Source of the DNA: CAYPCH01 sp964409165
Lineage (GTDB): Bacteria > Bacillota > Clostridia > Acetivibrionales > Acetivibrionaceae
Assembly: GCA_964409165.1 (NCBI GenBank)
Contig: CAYPCH010000110.1
Coordinates: forward strand, 1-12,274
Reading direction: 5' to 3'
Length of the DNA stretch: 12,274 nt
Shown: positions 6,324 to 12,274 of the stretch, piece after piece
How the letters are laid out: the number at the start of each line of letters is the position of its first letter
Position numbering within the stretch: the stretch's first letter is position 1
The notes under the pieces: model-generated
What the model saw: only the letters and a program-made list of their open reading frames with translations
What the model was told of the DNA's origin: nothing
Databases searched by the model: none
Position numbers and translations under genes: made by a program

Positions 6324-7610
6324 ATGATGGAAAAAAGAGAACCATTAGCATATAGGATGCGACCTAGAAATTTGGAAGATTTTTTCGGACAGGAGGATAT
6401 TGTAGGTCAGGGAAAGCTTTTACACAGGATGATAAAAGCCGACAGGATAACCTCAATTATATTGTATGGTCCTCCGGGAACAGGTAAGACATCCCTTGCA
6501 AGAATAATAGCAAATACAACAAAAGCAAATTTTGAGAAGTTGAATGCTGTTACATCAGGAGTTGCTGATATTAAACGGGTTGTTGCCGATACTCAAAATC
6601 CTATTCTAAACTCCAACGGAAAAACAGTTCTATTTATTGATGAAATACACAGGTTCAATAAGTCTCAACAGGATGCATTGCTTCCTTATGTTGAAGATGG
6701 TACAATAATCTTAGTTGGAGCTACCACCGAAAATCCTTACTTTGAAGTAAATAAAGCTCTGATATCAAGATCCTCGGTCTTTATGCTGAAACCTTTAGAT
6801 GAGAGCTCAATAATAAATATAGTCAAAAATGCACTAATGGATAAGGAAAGAGGACTCGGTCAACATGACATTGAAATTGAGGAGGAGTCCTTAAAGTATA
6901 TTTCTCAAATTTGTGCGGGAGACGCAAGGATAGCATTGAATGCTGTTGAACTTGCTGTACTTACTTCCCCTATGGATAAAAACGGGAAGATACATATTGA
7001 CATTGCACTAATTGAAGAGTGTGTACAGAAAAAGGCTGTGAGGTTTGATAAATCCGGTGAGGGACATTACGACAATATTAGTGCTTTTATAAAATCAATG
7101 AGGGGAAGTGCACCCGATGCTGCTGTATTTTATCTTGCAAGGGCACTTTATGCCGGTGAAGATCCTATGTTTCTGGCAAGAAGGATTATGATATGTGCAT
7201 CGGAGGATGTAGGAATGGCAAACCCTGCTGCCCTCCAGTTAGCAACTTCTGCCGCTCAGGCTGTAAATATAATTGGCATGCCTGAAGCAAGGATAATATT
7301 GTCTCAGGCTGCTGTGATGGTAGCTACAAGCCCTAAATCCAATTCCTGTTATGCAGCAATAAATAAAGCATTAGAGGATGTTTCCAAAAGAAATACAGGA
7401 GAGGTTCCAATGCACCTTAGAAATGCAGTTACATCTGGAATGAAGGATTTGGGCTATGGGAAGGGTTATAAATATGCTCATGATTTTCCGGGCAATATAG
7501 TTGATCAGGAGTATCTGCCTGATGAAATGAGAGGTACTGTTTACTATAATCCTACCGGTAACGGTTATGAATTGAAAATTAAAGACTGGCTTGAAAAGCG
7601 AAGAAAATAA
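6324..7610 (+). CDS. rarA: Replication-associated recombination protein A (RarA/MgsA AAA+ ATPase)
   Basis: RarA is a clamp-loader-like AAA+ ATPase acting at stalled replication forks. Counting from the ATG at 6324 (428 residues), PLAYRMRP lies at 7-14, Walker A GPPGTGKT at 49-56, Walker B with DEIHRFNKSQQDALL from about 106, sensor 1 GATTENP near 132-138, and the ISRSSVF arginine-finger region near 147-153. The C-terminal half has the family blocks RGSAPDAAVFYLARAL and DVGMANPAALQ. The start is uncertain: ATG codons at 6324 and 6327 have no ribosome binding site, and the only other in-frame start, TTG at 6291, lies inside the palindrome. The reading frame closes at a TAA at 6276. Starting at TTG would add 11 residues, including an NPFDSLS that vaguely resembles the usual DLFD-type N-terminus. 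Function is firm; expression level is doubtful. Confidence 0.93.
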   Translation: MMEKREPLAYRMRPRNLEDFFGQEDIVGQGKLLHRMIKADRITSIILYGPPGTGKTSLARIIANTTKANFEKLNAVTSGVADIKRVVADTQNPILNSNGKTVLFIDEIHRFNKSQQDALLPYVEDGTIILVGATTENPYFEVNKALISRSSVFMLKPLDESSIINIVKNALMDKERGLGQHDIEIEEESLKYISQICAGDARIALNAVELAVLTSPMDKNGKIHIDIALIEECVQKKAVRFDKSGEGHYDNISAFIKSMRGSAPDAAVFYLARALYAGEDPMFLARRIMICASEDVGMANPAALQLATSAAQAVNIIGMPEARIILSQAAVMVATSPKSNSCYAAINKALEDVSKRNTGEVPMHLRNAVTSGMKDLGYGKGYKYAHDFPGNIVDQEYLPDEMRGTVYYNPTGNGYELKIKDWLEKRRK

Positions 7611-7641
7611 AGGTTGTTTAGTTGTTTATAGGGAGAGTATA

Positions 7642-7818
7642 ATGAAAAATTCTATTAACTCTACCAAAAGGAAGTCCATTAAGATTCTTATGTGCATTAT
7701 TATCTCTGCAAGTTTGTTTTTATGTCAGCAGACAATACCGGGTGCAGATAATGTACACAATAAAGAAAAATATAGAATCATAAACCCTTATGAGACCATT
7801 GATCTCGGATGTATTTGA
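7642..7818 (+). CDS. Short exported peptide, possibly a remnant of a larger secreted protein
   Basis: This 58-residue ORF has a clear ribosome binding site (GGGAGAG, 7631-7637) 4 nt before the ATG. A lysine-rich start (KRKSIK) and the hydrophobic run ILMCIIISASLFL make a signal peptide or membrane anchor at about 13-30, with a possible lipobox-like Cys in FLCQQ. Only about 28 residues follow, ending YRIINPYETIDLGCI. I do not recognise it as a complete protein. The INPYETID ending resembles the region just before the catalytic PHP domain in some secreted PHP-family proteins as I recall them. In a different frame just downstream (7827-7847) there is FNANLIP, reminiscent of the KANLHTH start of that domain. 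A frameshifted, deleted remnant is therefore possible but weakly supported. An in-frame ATG at 7591 overlaps rarA and is less likely. Confidence 0.45.
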   Translation: MKNSINSTKRKSIKILMCIIISASLFLCQQTIPGADNVHNKEKYRIINPYETIDLGCI

Positions 7819-7888
7819 TTGTTCCATTCAATGCAAATTTAATTCCAGCTGTTAATTCATAACATTTAAAATACGGAAGGGGTATTGC

Positions 7889-8689
7889 ATGATGAGTGTT
7901 TATATAAGAGATGTAATTAATGCTCTAACAGAAGGAGTAGAACCTATAAAAAACACTGTTGACAGACTTGAATACGGAAATCCTGATACAATAGTTACCG
8001 GGATTGCTGTAACATTTTTGGCGACTCAGGAAGCTGTTGAAAAAGCGAAATTATTAGGTGCAAATTTGATTGTTACCCATGAAGGCATATTCTACAGTCA
8101 TTGGGACAAACGTGAGATGTTAAAAAATGACTTGGTTTACAAGAAAAAATGTAAGACTATCGAGGAATATCAAATGTCAATTTACCGGATTCATGACGAT
8201 GTCCACAGGTTTACTCCAGATGGTATAACCAAGGGATTATTGAAGAAGTTAGGCTGGGAAGATTATGAGGTAAAGGATCTTCGGATAGCATCAATACTGG
8301 AAATTCCGAAAACCTCCCTTGATAAAGTTATTAAACATGTCAAAAAAAGCCTTGGAGCTGAATATATTCGTTATGCCGGAGAACTTGAAACTCTGTGCGG
8401 ACGTGTTGCTTTATTAGTAGGAAACAGAGGGGGAGGTGAAGTGGTGATACCACTCTTTGAAAAAGAAAATCCAGACCTCATAATTTATGGAGAAGGGCCA
8501 GAGTGGGAAACACCTGAATACATAAGAGATGCTCTGCAGCAGGGAAAACAAAAAGCACTTATTGTATTGGGGCATGCAGAAAGCGAAACACCCGGAATGG
8601 AATATCTTGCACACTTTTTAAAGGAGAAGTTCACTGATATTGCAGTTCATTTTATTTCTCAAAATCCGGTTTTAAAAATAGAAAGATAA
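7889..8689 (+). CDS. Nif3-like dinuclear metal-centre protein
   Basis: The 266 residues match the Nif3/YbgI family, toroidal hexamers with a two-metal site and no settled biochemical role (often annotated as a GTP cyclohydrolase I type 2 homologue without proof). Visible ligand motifs are VTHEG (His64), HDDVH (Asp103/Asp104, His106) and the C-terminal GHAESE (His229, Glu233; H-X3-E spacing as in the family). The usual His-His at the first motif is His-Glu here. The family's GTGGG-like turn appears as GNRGGGEV (178-185). There is no inserted PII-like domain, and the length is normal for the short form. AAGGGG (7877-7882) is 6 nt before the ATG at 7889; a second ATG follows at once. It stands alone between the short ORF and sppA, so context does not suggest a role. 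Confidence 0.85.
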   Translation: MMSVYIRDVINALTEGVEPIKNTVDRLEYGNPDTIVTGIAVTFLATQEAVEKAKLLGANLIVTHEGIFYSHWDKREMLKNDLVYKKKCKTIEEYQMSIYRIHDDVHRFTPDGITKGLLKKLGWEDYEVKDLRIASILEIPKTSLDKVIKHVKKSLGAEYIRYAGELETLCGRVALLVGNRGGGEVVIPLFEKENPDLIIYGEGPEWETPEYIRDALQQGKQKALIVLGHAESETPGMEYLAHFLKEKFTDIAVHFISQNPVLKIER

Positions 8690-8773
8690 AAAGGCAAAAA
8701 ACAGATTTGGGTAAAAATTCAGAACTGAGTAAGCCAATTTACCTGTCATTTTAGACAATTATTTAAAAATATA

Positions 8774-8802
8774 TTGTTTACTGTAGCTAAATATGTCATA
8801 AT
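8774..8802 (+). promoter_or_regulatory. Candidate promoter for sppA
   Basis: TTGTTT (8774-8779) and CATAAT (8797-8802) are 17 nt apart, and a TG at 8794-8795 just before the -10 box gives an extended -10 element. Transcription would start near 8809, about 28 nt before the sppA ATG. The promoter would serve sppA and the overlapping RDD gene. Confidence 0.45.
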
Positions 8803-8836
8803 TAATAAAAATATATATAATAAGAGAGGTCGAGCA

Positions 8837-9820
8837 ATGAATAAGAAACAATTAATCGGTTTGGTAGTAGCAGGAGTCGTATTTATAGTTGTTTGCTCTT
8901 CTGGTATCTACATGAGCAATGTATCAAAACAATTTGAATCATCATCTTTCAGCATGAAGGATTCTTTTCTCAACAGCAATACTTTGCCCATTACACCGCA
9001 TATCGGTGTAGTAAAAGTTGAAGGCACAATTTTAGACACAGGAACTACCGGTTTTCTGTCAACTCCAGGATATGACCATAAGGGAACTTTGAAACTTATT
9101 GACGATATGAAAAATTCATTGAGCAATAAAGGTATTCTTCTTTATGTCAATTCTCCCGGTGGTAGCGTGTATGATAGTGATGAGCTGTATTTGAAACTTA
9201 AGGAATATACAGAAGAAACTAAAAGACCTGTATGGACTTATATGGCCGATCAGGCTTGCTCCGGTGGCTACTATATATCAATGGCATCAGAAAAGATTTA
9301 TCTGAACCGGAATACATGGACGGGATCTATCGGAGTTATTATTTCCTTGACAAATTACGAGGAATTGTTCGAAAAGATAGGATTAAAAGGAGTTTATATA
9401 ACAAGCGGTGATAATAAGGCAATGGGTGCAGGTGATCTTGAATTAACCGAAGAACAGCATAATATTTTACAGAGCTTGGTTGATGAATCATATGAACAGT
9501 TTGTTGGGATTGTGGCAGAAGGAAGAAAAATGGATATAAGAGAGGTCAAGAAAATTGCTGATGGCAGAATTTATTCTGCAAAACAGGCATTGGCCAATAA
9601 ACTTGTTGATGATGTTGCGACTTATGAAGAGGTTAAGAAAGCTTTCAGCGAAAAACTTGAGGGAGCAGAAATATATACTCCCGAGAAAAAAGACATGTTT
9701 GATCTGAACAGTTTATTTGGCTATGCAAGCAAACTAAAATCGCGTTCAGAGGCAGAAATATTGGTTGAATTTATGGAAAATAACGGAAATGGGGTGCCGA
9801 TGTATTATGCAAAACCATGA
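8837..9820 (+). CDS. sppA: Signal peptide peptidase SppA (S49 serine protease)
   Basis: This 327-residue single-domain SppA degrades leftover signal peptides in the membrane, and in Bacillus also affects stress and lytic-peptide resistance. An N-terminal membrane anchor spans about 7-27. The S49 core shows VKVEGTI (59-65), the NSPGGS loop (105-110), catalytic Ser142 in ACSGGYYISMA, the WTGSIGVI strand (161-168), and the general-base Lys194 in SGDNKAMG: the Ser-Lys dyad of Bacillus-type SppA. The length fits the short Gram-positive form, not the double-length E. coli form. The ATG at 8837 follows GAGAGGT (8824-8830); an in-frame ATG at 8774 would put an uncharged extension before the anchor and overlaps the promoter, so it was rejected. 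The 3' end overlaps the next gene by 14 nt. Confidence 0.93.
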   Translation: MNKKQLIGLVVAGVVFIVVCSSGIYMSNVSKQFESSSFSMKDSFLNSNTLPITPHIGVVKVEGTILDTGTTGFLSTPGYDHKGTLKLIDDMKNSLSNKGILLYVNSPGGSVYDSDELYLKLKEYTEETKRPVWTYMADQACSGGYYISMASEKIYLNRNTWTGSIGVIISLTNYEELFEKIGLKGVYITSGDNKAMGAGDLELTEEQHNILQSLVDESYEQFVGIVAEGRKMDIREVKKIADGRIYSAKQALANKLVDDVATYEEVKKAFSEKLEGAEIYTPEKKDMFDLNSLFGYASKLKSRSEAEILVEFMENNGNGVPMYYAKP

Positions 9821-10577
9821 AAGTAATGCTGTGTATGCAGGCTTTGGTGTGCGTTTTGTAGCTTATGTTGTTGATGCACTGATAGTTGCGGCGGCACTTA
9901 TGGTTGTACGTTTACCGGTCTTTATTGCTTCTTTTTTTAGTCCGTCAAACGCTATAACAACTCCTGTATTTTTTAAATTTAGTGCTATTGACATTTTACT
10001 TTATTTGCTGGGCACATTGTATTATGTTCTGACAACCTACTATTCGAATGCTACGTTAGGAAAGAAGTTTCTTAACATAAAGGTAATAAGTGAAGATGGT
10101 AGCAAATTATCGTTTCTAAATGTGTTATACAGAGAAACAATCGGAAAATATCTGTCAGGAGTAATTATTTTTATAGGTTATTTTATGATAGCTGTTGATG
10201 AACAAAAACGAAGTCTTCATGACAGGCTTTGTGATACAAGAGTTGTATATGATTTCAAGTTGCCTGTTAAGCTCGTTGAGAGATCACCTGGCAAAAAATA
10301 CGTTTGGACATGGGATTTGAAATCTGAATTTATGGAAAAGTTTATTAACGAGTTTTCAAAGCCTTCAGAAGAGATTATTCAAGAACTGAAAAAAGCAGGG
10401 TATAGAGAACAGTCTGTTTTCAACAATGGGAATCAGTTTTTTTATGTATTTGAATGTGATAACATAGATTCTGCCAATAATTATTTGAACAACAGTCCAA
10501 TATGTAAAGAATGGCATGATTTCATGTTACAGATGGCAGAAGGTACATTTAAATTAAAAAAAGCAGAAATGGTGTAA
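9807..10577 (+). CDS. RDD-family membrane protein fused to a RhaM-like (L-rhamnose mutarotase-type) domain
   Basis: The protein has 256 residues in two parts. Residues 10-150 are an RDD membrane domain: GVRFVAYVVDALI (R16, D23), helices at about 17-43, 60-79 and 113-130, TLGKKFLNIKV, and the signature RSLHDRLCDTRVV (135-147). Residues 163-250 read like the L-rhamnose mutarotase family (RhaM): KKYVWTWDL strand, helix with SEEIIQELKKAGY, SVFNNGNQFFYVFEC strands, then SPICKEWHDFMLQMAEG, corresponding to the conserved pattern ending VCQRWWKYM in E. coli RhaM as I recall it. By my alignment the catalytic Tyr18 and His22 of that enzyme are Phe179 and Phe183, so the domain is probably not a mutarotase but may still bind a ligand. 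The ATG at 9807 overlaps sppA by 14 nt; ATGs at 9789 and 9765 are possible. SppA-RDD coupling suggests a joint membrane role. The fusion reading is from pattern recognition only. Confidence 0.75.
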   Translation: MQNHESNAVYAGFGVRFVAYVVDALIVAAALMVVRLPVFIASFFSPSNAITTPVFFKFSAIDILLYLLGTLYYVLTTYYSNATLGKKFLNIKVISEDGSKLSFLNVLYRETIGKYLSGVIIFIGYFMIAVDEQKRSLHDRLCDTRVVYDFKLPVKLVERSPGKKYVWTWDLKSEFMEKFINEFSKPSEEIIQELKKAGYREQSVFNNGNQFFYVFECDNIDSANNYLNNSPICKEWHDFMLQMAEGTFKLKKAEMV

Positions 10578-10604
10578 TTAAAATAGTAACAGAATGAAGT
10601 CCTT

Positions 10605-10632
10605 ATAGGTGTCGCAGTTTTGCGGCACCTAT
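10605..10632 (+). terminator. Stem-loop after the RDD gene
   Basis: ATAGGTGTCGC (10605-10615) pairs with GCGGCACCTAT (10622-10632) through 11 bp including one G-T wobble, with a 6-nt loop AGTTTT. It lies 27 nt after the stop codon, where the sppA-RDD transcript would be expected to end. No T tract follows, so termination would be atypical; an mRNA 3'-end stabiliser is the alternative. Confidence 0.5.
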
Positions 10633-10765
10633 TCAATACAACCTTGAGAAAAGTCCAATTAACAAATAAAAAGCTTCAGTACGTCGAGTCCCTTGCTTTT
10701 TGCCGGATTTCCTTTCAGATAATGGCCTCTAATTATCTAATTATAAACTTACTTAAATCAGTTTT

Positions 10766-10794
10766 ACACCCCTAAAAAGAAACTTTTTTACGAA
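10766..10794 (+). promoter_or_regulatory. Candidate sigma-I-type promoter for the galactanase
   Basis: ACACCCCTAAAA (10766-10777) is followed 18 nt after its ACCCC by CGAA (10791-10794). This resembles the ACCCC-type -35 and CGAA-type -10 of SigI promoters in Bacillus and in C. thermocellum cellulosome genes, as I recall them. Transcription would start near 10801, giving a leader of about 87 nt. In cellulosomal clostridia, SigI factors are controlled by membrane RsgI anti-sigma proteins that sense extracellular polysaccharide, which would suit a secreted galactanase. No sigI/rsgI gene is in the window. Confidence 0.45.
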
Positions 10795-10887
10795 TATTAT
10801 ATTGAATGTGATAAAGATTTTACACCTTCGTGATTAATATATTTATAAGGACGTCTGTATTATAATTTAAAAGGGGGTATTGTATTA

Positions 10888-12210
10888 ATGAGAAAATTGT
10901 TATCGTTATTTTTATCTCTGTCAGTTTTGTGCATAATGCTGTGTCCGTTTGTAAACCCTGTTAACGTAAAAGCTGCGGACTTTGCTTGCGGTGCGGATGT
11001 AAGTTGGCTGCCTCAGATGGAGGCCAAGGGATATAAGTTCTACGATGATAACGGAGTCGCAAAAGACTGCCTCCAAATATTAAAAGAGCATGGAATTGAT
11101 TCAATAAGACTTAGGGTATGGGTTAACCCTTCTAATGATCCATATTCTGGTCACTGTAGCAAGAATGAGACGATAGAAATGGCAAAGCGTTGTGCAGATA
11201 TGGGATTTAGAATAATGATTGACTTTCATTACAGTGATTCATGGGCTGATCCTGGAAAGCAATACAAACCGGCCGCATGGAATAATCACGACATAACCCG
11301 GCTCCAGAAGGATGTTTATGATCATACATATGACGTGTTGAGTACATTAAAATCAAACGGAGTGACTCCGGAATGGGTTCAGGTAGGTAATGAAACAAAT
11401 GACGGAATGTTATGGGAAGAAGGAAGAGCCTCTAAAAATATGAAGAATTTTACTCTTCTTGTTAACAGCGGATATGATGCTGTTAAAGCTGTTTTTAGCA
11501 ATGCAAAGGTAATTGTCCATGTATCCAATGGGTTTAACAACAGCCTGTTTCGGTGGATATTCGATGGTTTGAAAAACAACGGTGGAAAATACGATGTTAT
11601 AGGAATGTCGCTTTATCCCGAGTCTGATAACTGGTCAAGCATGAATACCCAATGCTTATCAAACATGAATGATATGGTATTGAGATACGGAAAGGAAGTA
11701 ATGGTGTGTGAAGTTGGCATGTCATCCTCTTCAGCATCTGCATGCAAATCTTTTATTACAGATATTATCAGTAAAACAAAATCAGTTTCGAGTGGCAAAG
11801 GTTTAGGAGTATTCTACTGGGAACCCCAATGCTATAATTGGGCGGGCTACGGCAAGGGTGCATGGAATACCAATGGTAGACCGACAGAAGCGATGGATGC
11901 ATTTTTATCAGGACAACCAATAAAAACACCTGTCAAACCTACCTCAACACCTACAATAAAACCAACATCAACATCAACACCCACATTACCACAGGAAATA
12001 CCTGGAGATGTGAATGCTGATGGTGTTGTCAATTCAACCGATTATGCTGTGTTAAGAAGATATATTCTCGGATTAATAAACGATTTACCTGCAACAAACG
12101 ATATTATTGCCGCCGACTTAAACCTTGATGGAGCTATAAACTCTACTGATTACATGATTCTCAAAAGATATCTTTTGGGTACTATTGAAAAGCTTCCGTA
12201 TAATGAATAA
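10888..12210 (+). CDS. GH53 endo-beta-1,4-galactanase with type I dockerin (cellulosomal)
   Basis: This secreted enzyme (440 residues) hydrolyses beta-1,4-galactan of type I arabinogalactan, a pectin side chain. A signal peptide (KLLSLFLSLSVLCIMLC) probably ends at VKAA, about residue 29-30. The GH53 barrel covers about 31-342: ADVSWLPQMEAKG, DSIRLRVWVNP (71-81), IDFHYSDSWADPG (111-123), the acid/base Glu169 in WVQVGNETNDGMLW, and the likely nucleophile Glu275 in VMVCEVGMS, followed by VFYWEPQ. A Pro/Thr linker (about 347-370) leads to the dockerin (373-436) with two calcium loops, DVNADGVVNSTD (374-385) and DLNLDGAINSTD (410-421), each followed by an (L/I)(K/R)RY(I/L)LG helix. The Ser-Thr pairs in both repeats fit C. 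thermocellum-type cohesin specificity. The dockerin should place the enzyme on a scaffoldin outside the cell. AAGGGGG (10871-10877) precedes the ATG at 10888 by 10 nt; an upstream SigI-like promoter is annotated separately. Confidence 0.95.
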   Translation: MRKLLSLFLSLSVLCIMLCPFVNPVNVKAADFACGADVSWLPQMEAKGYKFYDDNGVAKDCLQILKEHGIDSIRLRVWVNPSNDPYSGHCSKNETIEMAKRCADMGFRIMIDFHYSDSWADPGKQYKPAAWNNHDITRLQKDVYDHTYDVLSTLKSNGVTPEWVQVGNETNDGMLWEEGRASKNMKNFTLLVNSGYDAVKAVFSNAKVIVHVSNGFNNSLFRWIFDGLKNNGGKYDVIGMSLYPESDNWSSMNTQCLSNMNDMVLRYGKEVMVCEVGMSSSSASACKSFITDIISKTKSVSSGKGLGVFYWEPQCYNWAGYGKGAWNTNGRPTEAMDAFLSGQPIKTPVKPTSTPTIKPTSTSTPTLPQEIPGDVNADGVVNSTDYAVLRRYILGLINDLPATNDIIAADLNLDGAINSTDYMILKRYLLGTIEKLPYNE

Positions 12211-12274
12211 TTGAAATAATTAATAACTCAACTTTCCCACTTATAGTATTTTGAGGCTCTGGTTGCTCACAAGT

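Larger units (their letters stand above)
10578..10887. other. 310-nt non-coding region upstream of the galactanase
   Basis: No plausible gene is seen. The region holds an 11-bp stem-loop at 10605-10632, a weaker AAAAAGC/GCTTTTT pair (10668-10674 with 10695-10701, 20-nt loop), an AGATAAT/ATTATCT pair (10717-10723 with 10732-10738), the candidate sigma-I promoter at 10766-10794, and two exact copies of TTTTACACC (10762-10770 and 10818-10826). TATAAT at 10861-10866 has no good -35 box and lies too close to the ribosome binding site. Confidence 0.7.

Noticed and set aside
10861..10877. TATAAT followed by AAAAGGGGG, similar to the 4388-4406 segment before paaK, considered as a shared promoter
   Set aside because: Both would start transcription almost on the ribosome binding site and neither has a -35 box; the similarity is AT-rich sequence plus a common type of ribosome binding site.
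12211..12274. Short stretch after the galactanase examined for a terminator or next gene
   Set aside because: No hairpin with T tract and no start of a convincing gene before the window ends.

Overview
The window looks like chromosome from a low-GC, anaerobic, cellulosome-forming clostridium, probably the Acetivibrio / Ruminiclostridium group. The evidence is an AT-rich sequence with strong G-rich ribosome binding sites, ferredoxin-linked 2-oxoacid metabolism (IorAB), and a secreted GH53 galactanase ending in a type I dockerin. The dockerin has Ser-Thr pairs at the usual recognition positions, which is the C. thermocellum pattern as I recall it. All genes are on the + strand. The species is not identified.

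Layout. (1) 1-1768: a leader with a sigma-A-like promoter and small hairpins, then a sodium:solute symporter. (2) 1769-1976: a repeat-rich AT spacer with a strong promoter (TTGACA-17-AATAAT), a 14-nt tandem duplication and a CTAATAA heptad array. (3) 1977-6178: the aryl-2-oxoacid cluster iorA-iorB-paaK-tandem ACT protein. IorAB oxidatively decarboxylates aryl pyruvates to aryl-acetyl-CoA with ferredoxin (or runs in reverse). The phenylacetate-CoA ligase interconverts aryl acetate and its CoA ester. The ACT protein is a plausible amino-acid sensor. The symporter may move a substrate or product of this pathway (inference). (4) 6201-6315: a large REP-like palindrome fills the spacer and runs up to the 5' end of rarA. 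It has a perfect 34-bp inner stem with a 3-nt loop and GGGGACGGTTCTT motifs. rarA is left without a visible ribosome binding site. (5) 6324-8689: rarA, a 58-codon exported-peptide ORF that may be a gene remnant, and a Nif3-like metal protein. (6) 8837-10577: signal peptide peptidase SppA, overlapping by 14 nt an RDD membrane protein whose C-terminal part resembles L-rhamnose mutarotase (RhaM). (7) 10578-12210: a 310-nt non-coding region containing a candidate sigma-I-type promoter, then the GH53-dockerin galactanase.

The most interesting items are the RDD-RhaM-like fusion (with the catalytic His apparently replaced), the palindrome abutting rarA, and the candidate sigma-I promoter for the cellulosomal galactanase. 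I found no CRISPR array, rRNA, tRNA, complete transposase gene or phage gene. I see no complete, previously unknown multi-gene system here.
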